Positions 25,294 to 34,159 of a DNA stretch of 50,570 bases are shown here, one piece after another (the first letter of the stretch is position 1; each line of letters opens with the position of its first letter). The notes below the pieces were generated by a model, which searched no databases, was not told where the DNA came from, and was given only the letters and a program-made list of their open reading frames with translations. Made by a program: the position numbers and the translations under genes. The DNA is taken from positions 1-50,570 of the forward strand of contig JAJEDY010000099.1 in the NCBI GenBank assembly GCA_022821275.1. The letters are read 5' to 3'. This DNA comes from Candidatus Latescibacterota bacterium. Its GTDB lineage: Bacteria; Latescibacterota; UBA2968.

Positions 25294-26328
25294 ATGCCAC
25301 GCGAACTCATAGCAGACCGACCTGGTCACACCACATTGCGGGAATACGACGAAGAACCCTTAAAACCCGATCAAGTGCGCGCAAAAACCTCGTTTTCAGC
25401 AGTAAAACACGGCACGGAGTTCCGGGGTTTTCAAGCCAATACACGCGACGCATCCGATGTTTTTAGCTGGGAATGGCGCATGCACATGCGCGGACAAAAA
25501 CAGAAAGATGCGTTTCCAAAACGGCTGGGCAATATGTACGTCGCCGAAGTGACAGACGTGGGGCAAGACGTGTCAAATATTCGGGCAGGAGATCGGGTTT
25601 TTGGCCATGGTCCCGTTCGAGAGACGCATACACTTTCAGCGGATCGCGTAGAAAAAGCACCGAAAGGCGTCTCCTGGCAGGCTCTGATGGCTACAGACCC
25701 TGCGGGCGTTGCCCTCGGCGGCGTCAGAGATGCCAATATTCGCATTGGGGATCGCGTCGCGGTCTTTGGTCTGGGGGCGATTGGATTGATGACCGTACAA
25801 CTCGCCCGCATCGCCGGCGCGCGCTGGGTCGCGGCAATTGACCCCATTGAAAAGCGATGCTTGATATCCGAGGCCTATGGTGCGGACCTCGTCCTGGACC
25901 CGCGCGAAGCCGATGTGGGCATGGTCATTAAGCAAGCCACCGCAAAACTCGGCGTCGATGTATCCATGGAAACCAGTGGATCGTCCGCCGCAATGACCGA
26001 CGCACTGCGCTCAACGCGCTATCAGGGCACCGTTGTATCCACGGCCTATTACAATGCCCCCATGCAAAACCTGCATTTGACTGGCGAATGGCACCGCAAT
26101 CGGATTCGCATTATATCCGTGAGATCCGACAGCGAACCCTGGCTGGATTACGGATGGGACAAAAAGCGCGGAAATAAAGAAGCCTACGACCTGCTCGTTG
26201 AAGGCCGTCTAAACGCCGAGGGCTTAATCGACCCCATCGTTTCACTCGATCGCGTTGCCGAAGCCTATATGCAAATGAACGAACACCCCGAAACGGGGAT
26301 TAAACTCGGTGTTGATCATTCGCTCTAA
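25294..26328 (+). CDS. Medium-chain (MDR) alcohol dehydrogenase-like protein
   Basis: 344 residues; SD GGGAG precedes the ATG. An N-terminal GroES-like domain (AEVTDVGQDVSNIRAGDRVFG) is followed by a Rossmann domain with VAVFGLGAIGLMTVQLARIAGA (about 150-171). The catalytic zinc Cys of classical MDR enzymes is replaced: the segment reads SAVKHGTEFRGF, matching the subgroup with xxSxGTE at this place, so catalysis without the classical zinc ligand set is likely. TATAAT at 25272-25277 may be its -10 box; no good -35 is visible. Substrate unknown. Confidence 0.88.
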   Translation: MPRELIADRPGHTTLREYDEEPLKPDQVRAKTSFSAVKHGTEFRGFQANTRDASDVFSWEWRMHMRGQKQKDAFPKRLGNMYVAEVTDVGQDVSNIRAGDRVFGHGPVRETHTLSADRVEKAPKGVSWQALMATDPAGVALGGVRDANIRIGDRVAVFGLGAIGLMTVQLARIAGARWVAAIDPIEKRCLISEAYGADLVLDPREADVGMVIKQATAKLGVDVSMETSGSSAAMTDALRSTRYQGTVVSTAYYNAPMQNLHLTGEWHRNRIRIISVRSDSEPWLDYGWDKKRGNKEAYDLLVEGRLNAEGLIDPIVSLDRVAEAYMQMNEHPETGIKLGVDHSL

Positions 26329-26351
26329 CAGGTGATCTCACCTCTTTACTC

Positions 26352-28814
26352 ATGCAAAAAATCCACACTATAACGATATGCCTTGTCCTCTTGACCACCA
26401 CAAACCTGCTGGCGAATGAGGGCACAGTACAGCAAGTCTCGGGAGACCTCGTTTACGTCACGGGCATGAACGGTTTGGCTCCTCTGTGGTCGAATCTCAC
26501 AGTGCAAAACGGACAGGAGACAGGCGCAAGACTCGAAGTCATCAAAGAATTGCCAGAACTGGTCGTGACGAGAATCGTAGAGACCAACGGAACAGCGGTG
26601 AATACCGGCGATGCGGTGGTGCTGAACAGCACACAATCAGATGCATCAGCGCGGAAAGCCAGGCGGATTGTTTACGCTACCCGCGTTGACAAAAATCCAA
26701 CTGTAGATGGCGTACTGGACGACGACATATGGTCGCAGGCGACGCCGATCAGAGGCTTTGTCCAGCGCGACCCAAACTACTGGATGCCGAGTCCCGAACA
26801 AACGGTCGTGCGAATTATCTATACGGACAAGAGCATCTACTTTGGCTTTGAATGCCTCGTCCCGGACTCCTCTCAATTAATCGCAAACAACATGCGGCGA
26901 GATTCCGAAATCCGCGGCGATGACAATATTCAAATCCTGCTCGACACGTACAATGATCGGCAAAATGGCTTCTTTTTCTCTGTCAATCCCCTTGGGGCGC
27001 AAAGCGACTTAATGCTCTCCAACGAGGGGCGAACCTATAACCGCGATTGGGATTGCAATTGGGTGGCACGCACCAAACACTATCCCGACCGATGGACAGT
27101 CGAAATCGAAATCCCGTTTAGTCAACTGCGGTTTAAGCAAGCAGACGACGTCACATGGGGCATCAACCTCGCGCGTTATCTTGCCCGGAAAAATCTGGCG
27201 ACCCAACTCGTCGTCGGTCTGCAAAGTTCCTCATCCACAGAGCGGTATCGCATGGCGGACATCGGCGAACTGCACGGCCTCCAGCACATTCGCGCCAGAC
27301 GCCCGATATACCTCAAACCCTATGCCCTGCCGGGCACGACCATCGACGATCAGGCAACCAGCCCCTCTGAAAGCCGCACCTTTGAAACGGGCCTCGATCT
27401 GCGCTATGGCATCACGTCAAATATCTCGCTCGACTTATCCTACAACACCGACTTCGCACAGGTAGAAGGCGACCAGGAACAAACCAACCTGACGCAGTTC
27501 CGCCTCTTCTTCCCCGAGAAACGCGAGTTCTTCCTCGAGGGCGCCAACCTCTTCCAATTTGGCGAACTGGCGCGAGTAACCGGTAGCGGCACCAGACCGC
27601 CCACCCTCCTTTTTTATACCAGACGCATCGGCCTTGAAAAAGGAAAAAAAATCCCGATTATCGTCGGATCAAAAATCGCCGGAAAAGAAGGGCGAACAAG
27701 TATTGGCGGCCTCAATGTGCTGACCGATGCAGCATTATTCGCAGAAGATGGCGACACAGTCCAGGTACACCGCACCAATTACTCGGTCCTCAGCGTAAGA
27801 CGCGACGTATTCGCGCGGTCAAACTTCGGTTTCATCATGGTCAACAAACAAATTGATGACCCCCACGAGGGATGGAACCAGTACAACCGCGCAGGCGGCA
27901 TTGATTTCAACTATTCCCCAACTACAAACCTGAATTTTCAGGCATTTGTAGCGCGAACATGGGATTCACAAGTTGAAAACGCAGACGATGCGCGATTTGT
28001 ATCTATGAACTATCGCGGCACCAAGTATTGGGCGCGGCTCAAATTTCTCGATGTCGAGGAACAATTTGAACCCGCTGTAGGATTCATCAATCGCAGAAGT
28101 GGATTGGAGGGTTTCAGGCGCTATGACCTCTATGCACGCTACCGCCCCAGACCGAAATTCGCCAATATTCGCTATATGTCAATCGGTCCCGAAGCGCAGA
28201 TCTATACAGACCAAAACAACAATGTGAAATACTGGACAGCCGAATTCTCGGCATTTACCATCTTTAACACAGCCGACTACTGGCGGTTCGAATTAAAGCG
28301 TACTTACGACGTGGTCGATGAGGCATTCGAGCCATCCGCACGCCGCAAAGATGTGAGCATTCCCGCCGGAAAATATACCTTCACGACATTTGCCACGGGA
28401 CCGCGTCCCAGCCGGGCCAGAAAATTGCGCCCCGGCATTGTCTTCGAGGCTGGCACATACTACACGGGAAGACGCTATACCATCCGCTCGGAAAGCTCTT
28501 TTCGCCCCTCTGGCCGACTGTCTTATGAAGCGGAATATCAGGGCGACTGGATCCGACTTCCGCAGGGGAACTTTAACATCCACACACTCAGCAATCGCCT
28601 GCAGTACTCCTTTTCCACAGACTTTTTTGTCAAACTCTTTGTGCAGTGGAACAACGACAAAGAATTTGCAAGCGCGAATTTTCTCCTCAACTACCGATAT
28701 CGCCCCGGCAGCGACATCTTTCTCGTCTTCGACAGCGCTTATGGCACCGATCCGACTTTAACCCGGCGAAACCGCTCAGTCCTCCTCAAGCTCTCCTATC
28801 TCCTGGGTCTGTGA
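26352..28814 (+). CDS. DUF5916 outer-membrane protein with N-terminal CBM9-like domain
   Basis: 820 residues. A signal peptide (1-21) and a short soluble segment (22-90) lead to a carbohydrate-binding-family-9-like domain (about 105-290: VDGVLDDDIWSQATP, EQTVVRIIYTDKSIYFGFEC, DDNIQILLDTYNDRQNGFFF, WTVEIEIPFSQLRF). A DUF5916 region of about 500 residues then ends in LSYLLGL, with many alternating hydrophobic strands (EKREFFLEGANLFQFG is the family hallmark) and an aromatic C-terminal strand, as in outer-membrane beta-barrels. The function of DUF5916 proteins is unknown; FCB and Gemmatimonadota genomes often encode many. It starts 23 bp after the MDR gene, so co-transcription is possible. Confidence 0.88.
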   Translation: MQKIHTITICLVLLTTTNLLANEGTVQQVSGDLVYVTGMNGLAPLWSNLTVQNGQETGARLEVIKELPELVVTRIVETNGTAVNTGDAVVLNSTQSDASARKARRIVYATRVDKNPTVDGVLDDDIWSQATPIRGFVQRDPNYWMPSPEQTVVRIIYTDKSIYFGFECLVPDSSQLIANNMRRDSEIRGDDNIQILLDTYNDRQNGFFFSVNPLGAQSDLMLSNEGRTYNRDWDCNWVARTKHYPDRWTVEIEIPFSQLRFKQADDVTWGINLARYLARKNLATQLVVGLQSSSSTERYRMADIGELHGLQHIRARRPIYLKPYALPGTTIDDQATSPSESRTFETGLDLRYGITSNISLDLSYNTDFAQVEGDQEQTNLTQFRLFFPEKREFFLEGANLFQFGELARVTGSGTRPPTLLFYTRRIGLEKGKKIPIIVGSKIAGKEGRTSIGGLNVLTDAALFAEDGDTVQVHRTNYSVLSVRRDVFARSNFGFIMVNKQIDDPHEGWNQYNRAGGIDFNYSPTTNLNFQAFVARTWDSQVENADDARFVSMNYRGTKYWARLKFLDVEEQFEPAVGFINRRSGLEGFRRYDLYARYRPRPKFANIRYMSIGPEAQIYTDQNNNVKYWTAEFSAFTIFNTADYWRFELKRTYDVVDEAFEPSARRKDVSIPAGKYTFTTFATGPRPSRARKLRPGIVFEAGTYYTGRRYTIRSESSFRPSGRLSYEAEYQGDWIRLPQGNFNIHTLSNRLQYSFSTDFFVKLFVQWNNDKEFASANFLLNYRYRPGSDIFLVFDSAYGTDPTLTRRNRSVLLKLSYLLGL

Positions 28815-28819
28815 GGAAT

Positions 28820-29995
28820 TTAAATTCGTCTAACAGCCAGTGCGACGGCCTCGCCGCCGCCAATGCAGAGGGCGGCAATGCCAATGCGCTTATCGGCGCG
28901 TTTCAAAGCGTGAATAAGAGTTACGAGAATGCGCGTGCCGCTCGCCCCAATGGGGTGTCCCAGTGCGACAGCACCGCCATTGACATTGAGTTTTTCTGCC
29001 GGGATGTCCAGGTCATGGGCCGCCGCCATTGGAACGCCGGAAAAGGCTTCGTTGATTTCAAACAGATCGATATCCGAGACCGTAAGGGAGAGTTTGGACA
29101 AAAGATTGGAGATGGCGCCAATAGGCGCGAGCGTGAACCACTCCGGCTCCTGTGCGTGTGTGGCATAACCCAAAATCTCAGCTTCGGGTGCGATACCGCA
29201 ATCCTCTGCTTTTTCGTCCGAAAGGACGATAACAGACGCCGCACCATCGTTGATACTCGACGCATTTCCGGGCGTCACAGTGCCATCTTTTGAAAACGCA
29301 GGGCGTAGTTGCCGGAGTTTGTCTTCATCAAATCTCAGGTGTTCCTCATCCCGGTCTATGGTTGTCATTGTCTTGCCAGCAGGTGCTTCAACGGGTACAA
29401 GCTCGCTGCGAAATCGACCTTCACTATCGGCGCGAAGTGCCCTTTTGTAACTGGTGATAGCAAAATCATCCTGGTCCTCGCGCGAAAAATCGTAGCGCTC
29501 TGCACATCGGTCGCCACATGTACCCATATGCAGGTCATTGTACACATCCCATAAGCCATCGCGGATCATTGAATCGACGAGTTCGCCTGTCCCCAGTCTA
29601 TAACCCGTCCGCGCTTTTTCCAGAAGGTAGGGTGCGCGGCTCATGTTTTCCGTGCCGCCTGCGAGAACCAGATCGGCATCACCACACTGGATAGCCTGGG
29701 CGGCGAGCATAACGGATTTGAGGCCCGAACCACAAACTTTGTTGATCGTAGTCGCCCCCACCGACGTATTGAGACCCGCGCCAATCGCAACCTGACGCGC
29801 GACATTTTGGCCCAGACCCGCACTGAGCACATTGCCAAAAATCACTTCATCGACATCATCGCCGATTATGCCCGCTTGCGCTATTGAAGCCACCGCGACA
29901 GCACTGCCCAATTCAGGTGCAGACACCTCGGAAAAGCCGCCCATAAATCCACCAATAGCCGTGCGCTTGCTCCCGGTAATATAAATGTGTTTCAT
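28820..29995 (-). CDS. Acetyl-CoA C-acetyltransferase (thiolase II family)
   Basis: 391 residues from ATG 29995, chosen because GGAGG lies 7 nt upstream; the frame extends 40 codons further without homology. Catalytic residues are visible: Cys88 in NKVCGSGLKSV, His in LGHPIGASG and Cys in LCIGGGEAV, plus the NEAFSGVP segment. It condenses two acetyl-CoA to acetoacetyl-CoA or runs the reverse thiolysis. It converges with the DUF5916 gene (5 bp between stops) and is divergent from the cytochrome gene. Confidence 0.96.
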   Translation of the reverse strand: MKHIYITGSKRTAIGGFMGGFSEVSAPELGSAVAVASIAQAGIIGDDVDEVIFGNVLSAGLGQNVARQVAIGAGLNTSVGATTINKVCGSGLKSVMLAAQAIQCGDADLVLAGGTENMSRAPYLLEKARTGYRLGTGELVDSMIRDGLWDVYNDLHMGTCGDRCAERYDFSREDQDDFAITSYKRALRADSEGRFRSELVPVEAPAGKTMTTIDRDEEHLRFDEDKLRQLRPAFSKDGTVTPGNASSINDGAASVIVLSDEKAEDCGIAPEAEILGYATHAQEPEWFTLAPIGAISNLLSKLSLTVSDIDLFEINEAFSGVPMAAAHDLDIPAEKLNVNGGAVALGHPIGASGTRILVTLIHALKRADKRIGIAALCIGGGEAVALAVRRI

Positions 29996-30069
29996 AGTCA
30001 TTCCTCCATTTTTCAAGACTATCCAAGATACATTCAGAACGAGAAATAATGCAAAAAATAAGAGGTGGA

Positions 30070-30420
30070 ATGAAATATTTAATCGCCATTGCCCCGTGTA
30101 GTATTTTGTGTACATTAATCCTCATGATGGCCTGTTCTGCACCCCCCGATGGCAAAACCGTATTTATCGAATCGGGTTGTACAAGATGCCATGAAATCGA
30201 TGGATCTGGCGGATCTCAAGGACCGCGATTAGAGGGCTTACAAAACAAGTGGACGCCCGAATCGCTGGAAGAATTTTTGACTGATCCCCCTGCGTACGCA
30301 AAAGACAATGCCCGATTGCTGGCGTACATAAAAAAATACCCAACGCCAATGCCCAAACTTGAAATCTCACCTGCACGGCGAAAAATACTCGTCCAATATC
30401 TCCTTAAAAAGTATCCATGA
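30070..30420 (+). CDS. Small c-type cytochrome lipoprotein
   Basis: 116 residues from ATG 30070; an upstream in-frame ATG at 30049 is possible. The N-terminal signal ends in LMMAC, a usable lipobox with Cys22, so it is probably lipid-anchored on the periplasmic side. The single heme site is CTRCH (37-41), and a later Met in PTPMPKLEI is a candidate sixth ligand. This is the class-I single-heme fold used for electron transfer. Its stop overlaps the start of the alkyltransferase-like gene by 4 bp, an unexpected partnership. Confidence 0.88.
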   Translation: MKYLIAIAPCSILCTLILMMACSAPPDGKTVFIESGCTRCHEIDGSGGSQGPRLEGLQNKWTPESLEEFLTDPPAYAKDNARLLAYIKKYPTPMPKLEISPARRKILVQYLLKKYP

Positions 30421-30737
30421 AAAATAAGATCGCCCAAAAATACGAGCGGATCTACAGAGAGGTTGCCAAAATACCCGAAGGTACCGTGGCAACTTATGGG
30501 CAAATTGCCGAGCGGATTGGATGTGGACCTCGCGAAGTGGGCAAAGCATTGTCGGAATTGCCACCGCACACACCCTATCCCTGGCATCGGGTCATCAATG
30601 CGCGGGGAATGGTGTCCATTCGCAGCGGGAATCACATGGCGCATCACGACCAGGAAGCCCGCCTCGAACGAGAAGGCATCGCATTCGTCAATGGCCGCGT
30701 CGATCTCGAAATTTACAGGTGGGAAGCAGATTTTTAA
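30417..30737 (+). CDS. Alkyltransferase-like (ATL) DNA repair protein
   Basis: 106 residues matching only the C-terminal DNA-binding domain of O6-alkylguanine-DNA alkyltransferase: EGTVATYGQIAERIG, PREVGKALSELPP and the active-site motif reading PWHRVI. The acceptor Cys of PCHRV is Trp, which defines ATL proteins. These bind O6-alkylguanine without repairing it and hand the lesion to nucleotide excision repair. The length is standard for ATL. Translation is coupled to the cytochrome gene by the ATGA overlap. Confidence 0.94.
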   Translation: MKNKIAQKYERIYREVAKIPEGTVATYGQIAERIGCGPREVGKALSELPPHTPYPWHRVINARGMVSIRSGNHMAHHDQEARLEREGIAFVNGRVDLEIYRWEADF

Positions 30738-30780
30738 GGCCCGAATGTAATATCACCGACAAGAGTTGCAAATTTGTGTA

Positions 30781-30809
30781 TTGACAAGGATAATCGGTTT
30801 TTTTATCAT
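30781..30809 (+). promoter_or_regulatory. sigma-70-type promoter of the HU gene
   Basis: TTGACA (30781-30786) and TATCAT (30804-30809) are separated by 17 bp. The predicted leader is about 45 nt to the GTG start at 30861. Confidence 0.72.
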
Positions 30810-30860
30810 TCACGCGCTCAGGGGAGAAATACATTTGTAAACACTGAGAAAGGGGATGCA

Positions 30861-31157
30861 GTGACCAAAGCAGATATTGTCAATCAGATCGCCAACGCCA
30901 CGGGGTTGACCAAAACTGATACCTCTGTCGTTGTAGAGGGTTTTCTCGCCTCGCTCATTGCGGCAATGGAGCAGGGTGAACACATCGAGATTCGCGGCTT
31001 TGGCACGTTTAAAGTCGTGCATCGCGCACCGCGCACAGGTCGCAATCCCAAAACGGGTGAGGTGGTCAAAATTCCCTCGCGCGCAATGCCCGTGTTCAAA
31101 CCCTCACGTGAACTGCGCAATTCTATTTCTGAGGTTTCTGTTCTTCCATCCAGCTAA
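30861..31157 (+). CDS. HU/IHF-family DNA-bending protein
   Basis: 98 residues, starting with GTG at 30861 behind GGGG at a 5-nt distance; the longer frame from 30774 covers the promoter and is rejected. The HU fold is complete: TKADIVNQIANATGLTK, GEHIEIRGFGTFKV and the DNA-inserting arm RAPRTGRNPKTGEVVKIPSR with its conserved Pro, then VFKPSRELRNSI. It is a nucleoid-associated protein binding the minor groove as a dimer. A tiny ribosomal-protein gene follows 21 bp downstream and is likely co-transcribed. Confidence 0.95.
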   Translation: MTKADIVNQIANATGLTKTDTSVVVEGFLASLIAAMEQGEHIEIRGFGTFKVVHRAPRTGRNPKTGEVVKIPSRAMPVFKPSRELRNSISEVSVLPSS

Positions 31158-31178
31158 TGCACCCACAGGAGGTAGCTC

Positions 31179-31271
31179 TTGCCCAGCGGAAAAAAGCGCA
31201 AACGCGCAAAAATCGCAACGCATAAACGAAAAAAAAGGCGCCGAAGAGACCGACATAAAAAGAGGATCTAA
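31179..31271 (+). CDS. mS38/AURKAIP1-COX24-like small ribosomal protein (30 residues, TTG start)
   Basis: A 30-codon frame begins with TTG, 6 nt after a perfect AGGAGG (31167-31172), and ends with TAA at 31269-31271. It starts MPSGKKRKRAKIATHKRKK and continues with Arg/Lys/His repeats. This matches, almost residue for residue at the start, the Bacteroidetes AURKAIP1/COX24-domain peptide (MPSGKKRKRHKMATHKRKK by memory), homologous to mitoribosomal mS38 and actinobacterial bS22. It presumably sits in the small ribosomal subunit. Too small for normal gene calling. The HU-mS38 neighbourhood supports an FCB-group origin. Confidence 0.85.
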   Translation: MPSGKKRKRAKIATHKRKKRRRRDRHKKRI

Positions 31272-31404
31272 AGGCGAGATATTTGCCAGGCATACGGATG
31301 TTATGGACCTATCCCCCGACCCTGGATATGCCGGTGTTTTACGCTCTGGTATAGACCATGAGGGCAGGGGCCTATCCATAGTCTGTCCGCCAGAGAGATC
31401 ATCT

Positions 31405-31481
31405 GCGGCATTAGCTCAGTTGGATAGAGCACTGGTCTCCGGAACCAGAGGTCACAGGTTCGAATCCTGTATGTCGCACCA
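31405..31481 (+). tRNA. tRNA-Arg (anticodon CCG)
   Basis: Acceptor GCGGCAT pairs with ATGTCGC (one G-U). The D arm is GCTC/GAGC, the anticodon stem is CTGGT/ACCAG around CTCCGGA with anticodon CCG, and the T arm is ACAGG/CCTGT around TTCGAAT. CCA is encoded at the end. Length is 77 nt. The 130 bp before it (31272-31404) contain no gene. Confidence 0.97.
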
Positions 31482-31486
31482 CAACC

Positions 31487-31522
31487 AATGGGGCGAGAGT
31501 CACAAACGACTCTCGCCCCATT
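31487..31522. terminator. Strong intrinsic terminator after tRNA-Arg
   Basis: A 14-bp perfect stem (AATGGGGCGAGAGT / ACTCTCGCCCCATT) with an 8-nt loop is followed by further T residues. It starts 6 nt after the tRNA and may also stop transcription of obg from the other side. Confidence 0.9.
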
Positions 31523-31539
31523 TTTTCGTTTTTTTATCC

Positions 31540-32520
31540 CTATGCGTCTATCTGTCTTATCAAATCCCGCAACGCCAGAATCAGCGCGTCCAGCCCCTGG
31601 CCTGTGACAGAGGAAATTCCCATATCTGTTTGACCTTGAAAAAATGGTCCCTTGCGGTGTTCCGGAGACAACAAATCCAGTTTGGTGGCAATAAGCATCG
31701 CGGGCTTCTCGCGCAATTTGGGACTGAAACGCTCGAGTTCTTCCCTCAAAACTGTTAAATCGTATTCGGGATCCGGGCTGGTGACATCGACCATAAAAAG
31801 GAGAACGCGCGTGCGTTCAATATGGCGCAAAAACTGAAACCCAAGCCCTTTACCGCGATGTGCCCCTTCGATCAGGCCGGGAATATCTGCCATAACAAAG
31901 CTATCGTAATCGCCGCATTTGACAATCCCCAGATTGGGTTGCAGAGTCGTAAAGGGATAATCTGCGATTTTGGGTCTCGCCGCAGACACTCTTGATAAAA
32001 GGGTCGATTTACCCGCATTTGGATGGCCGACCAGCCCGACATCGGCGATGAGTTTGAGCTCGAGTTCCAGATGGCGTTCTCGTCCCGATTCTCCGGGCTG
32101 GACATACTCTGGCGCTCTATTTGTCGGCGTGGCAAAACGCGCATTGCCTCGACCACCACGACCGCCCGCAATCAAAACAACGCGCTGACCGGGTTCGGTC
32201 AAATCCGCGAGAATTTCGCCCGTTTCTGTATCCTTTATGAGCGTCCCAACCGGTACGGGAATTTCAGCATCATCGCCCCGCCTCCCCGCTTTCTTTTGCC
32301 CCGATCCAGGTCCGCCATGCCCTGCGCTCAGGTGTTGTCGATACCGATAATCGAGCAGTGTGGAAAGGCGCGGATCCGCTATAAAGGCGACATCGCCACC
32401 ACGACCGCCATCGCCGCCATCTGGCCCCCCTCGCGGTACGTGCTTTTCTCGGCGAAAGCTTTTGCATCCATTGCCGCCGTTGCCCGAACGGGCATAAATT
32501 CTGGTTAGATCGACAAACAT
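31540..32520 (-). CDS. obg: Obg/CgtA ribosome-associated GTPase
   Basis: 326 residues. The Gly-rich Obg fold (1-157: RSGNGGNGCKSFRREKHVPRGG) is followed by the G domain with G1 GHPNAGKS (165-172), the switch region around DYPFTTLQPN, G3 DIPGLIEGA and G4 TKLDLL. The protein acts in 50S subunit assembly and stress control, and no C-terminal OCT extension is present. It is the last gene of a five-gene leftward cluster that begins with sprA; the gap to the NYN gene is 22 bp. Confidence 0.97.
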   Translation of the reverse strand: MFVDLTRIYARSGNGGNGCKSFRREKHVPRGGPDGGDGGRGGDVAFIADPRLSTLLDYRYRQHLSAGHGGPGSGQKKAGRRGDDAEIPVPVGTLIKDTETGEILADLTEPGQRVVLIAGGRGGRGNARFATPTNRAPEYVQPGESGRERHLELELKLIADVGLVGHPNAGKSTLLSRVSAARPKIADYPFTTLQPNLGIVKCGDYDSFVMADIPGLIEGAHRGKGLGFQFLRHIERTRVLLFMVDVTSPDPEYDLTVLREELERFSPKLREKPAMLIATKLDLLSPEHRKGPFFQGQTDMGISSVTGQGLDALILALRDLIRQIDA

Positions 32521-32542
32521 GGGAAAATTGACCGAACTGACG

Positions 32543-33301
32543 CTATGTTTTCGACTCTGCCTGTGGGCTATTTCTCAAAAGCAGAGCATCTTCAATGGGA
32601 ATGTGCTCATCTGCGCTGTTGATGAGATCCCGCGCCGTATTATAGGTAAAGGAAATGACCTCAACGCGCGGTCCCAGAGTTTTAACGAGATCGACCAGAG
32701 GTACAAAATCACCATCACCACTCACGAGCACCACGACATCGAGTTTATCGACAAATCTCATGATATCAATGGCCATGCCCATATCCCAATCGCCTTTGGC
32801 CGATCCATCGCTGCGCTGCCGCAAATCTTTTATTTTTGCTTCATAGCTCTTTTGTTGGAGCATTGAGATAAAATTACTCTGGTCAACATCTGGCGATTGC
32901 ACGACATAGGCAATTGCGCGGATCAAGCGGCGTTTGCCCACACTGAGTTCCAGCAGTTTTTCAAAATCGAGACGCGCATTAAACGGTTTTGCAGCATAAA
33001 AAATATTCTGGACATCGACAAATATCCCAACCCGCAATTCGGTCATGGGGATGTCTGTACGCCGATCTAACCGGGTGCGGACATTGGTCTGTAGAGCCGC
33101 GATATTTTTTTGAATAGCATCGAGAGTAGCAAAAATTTCTCGGCGTTCTCGCGCTCCGCTAATAGCTTCTTTATAGACCCTATTCTTAATTTCTCTAAGG
33201 TCTCGAATTAGAGCCTGTGCGATATTAATCTGATCTAATTTTTGCTCAATACGCGCTATTGCCTCTTGTATTTGAACAATCTGATCTTTAAAATCTGCCA
33301 T
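32543..33301 (-). CDS. NYN-domain (LabA/DUF88-like) putative nuclease with N-terminal coiled coil
   Basis: 252 residues. Residues 1-80 are a long helix with heptad character (IQEAIARIEQKLDQINIAQ, then ATLDAIQKNIAALQTNV). Residues about 88-235 form a NYN domain of the PIN-like fold, with acidic residues in VGIFVDVQNIFY, KGDWDMGMAIDIM and LVSGDGDFVPLVDLVK where the metal-binding site is expected. Such proteins are probable RNA endonucleases. The coiled coil may mediate oligomerisation. Only 3 bp separate it from the PilM-like gene upstream and 22 bp from obg downstream, so it is firmly within that operon. Confidence 0.9.
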   Translation of the reverse strand: MADFKDQIVQIQEAIARIEQKLDQINIAQALIRDLREIKNRVYKEAISGARERREIFATLDAIQKNIAALQTNVRTRLDRRTDIPMTELRVGIFVDVQNIFYAAKPFNARLDFEKLLELSVGKRRLIRAIAYVVQSPDVDQSNFISMLQQKSYEAKIKDLRQRSDGSAKGDWDMGMAIDIMRFVDKLDVVVLVSGDGDFVPLVDLVKTLGPRVEVISFTYNTARDLINSADEHIPIEDALLLRNSPQAESKT

Positions 33302-33304
33302 TTG

Positions 33305-34159
33305 TTATGGAGTCTCCGATATTAGTTTGTGTATCCCAGCGCCAAGGGCGAGGGCAAATTGGCTCGCCTGTCCGAGTTTTTCGCGATCGCGTTTTGGCAA
33401 CTGCGCAGTGTCTATACCGAGAAATATGGGATATTCCGCAAGGCTGAGATCGGCTGGCGGATCGATGCGCGGTATGTCCCCCGACAGATAAACCCGTTGG
33501 TAGGGGCGGTGTCGAGAACTGGCGAGAGAGAACCAGCGGTGCAAGCTGGAAGAATCGGGAATAGCCGTGTCAACACCGATTAAAATACCATTTTCAACGG
33601 AAACATAAAAAGACTCATAGGGATCGCTGTGAATAGCCATTTTTCTACCAGTTTCCCATATGCGAGCGGGTATGCCCGCACAAAATAGAGATAGTGGGGC
33701 GACGGAGAGATGCAGGTGGGTTTCGCCCAGTGCGGAACACAGGGCTTCGTGTGCGTCAATCACCCCATTGCGTACTGCGGTCCAAAAAGCCGCGCGCCCC
33801 ACTGCAATAAAGTCGATCACGCTATTGTCGATAGGAGAAATAAGCGCCTGTGATGCTTCCCAAAAAATCTGCTCGCGGCGGTCTTCTTCCCCCGCGACTT
33901 CGAGAGGAATTTTTTGGATGTGATACAGGCCACCCGAAAGACAAAAAGAAAGCGTGCCAATCGGTTTTGGCAGGCTTTCAAGTGCTTGACCCAATTCCTC
34001 AACAAAGGATTCTGACACTTCTTTTTCGGGATCAAAATCAAAAGCCTCCGATACGCGCTGGTTAATAAGTCCCCTGAGATAATATGTATTATCCAATTTT
34101 TCAAGATGGACCACGCGCAAGGTGTTGCCCGAAATATGAATGCCCGTCGCTGTACTCAT
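33305..34159 (-). CDS. PilM/FtsA-like actin-fold protein
   Basis: 284 residues. The opening GIHISGNTLRVVHLEKLDN, the segment IQKIPLEVAGEEDRREQIFWEASQALISP (first part IQKIPLEVAGEEDRREQ) and the AVRNGVIDAHEALCSALGE stretch follow the PilM pattern of type-IV pilus inner-membrane platforms and type-II secretion GspL-like proteins. The ATP-binding motifs are weak, so nucleotide binding is uncertain. No pilN, pilO or pilQ follows; instead the gene is coupled (4-bp overlap) to a ComEA-like gene and lies in a cluster with sprA. The PilM assignment is by pattern only. Confidence 0.6.
   Translation of the reverse strand: MSTATGIHISGNTLRVVHLEKLDNTYYLRGLINQRVSEAFDFDPEKEVSESFVEELGQALESLPKPIGTLSFCLSGGLYHIQKIPLEVAGEEDRREQIFWEASQALISPIDNSVIDFIAVGRAAFWTAVRNGVIDAHEALCSALGETHLHLSVAPLSLFCAGIPARIWETGRKMAIHSDPYESFYVSVENGILIGVDTAIPDSSSLHRWFSLASSRHRPYQRVYLSGDIPRIDPPADLSLAEYPIFLGIDTAQLPKRDREKLGQASQFALALGAGIHKLISETP

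Noticed and set aside
26328-26351. AGGTGA-TC-TCACCT palindrome as a terminator
   Set aside because: The loop is only 2 nt with no T run; it may be chance, or an operator, but nothing supports either.
28820-30115. 40-residue N-terminal extension of the thiolase
   Set aside because: It lies ahead of a clear GGAGG-ATG at 29995 and adds hydrophobic residues foreign to the thiolase family.
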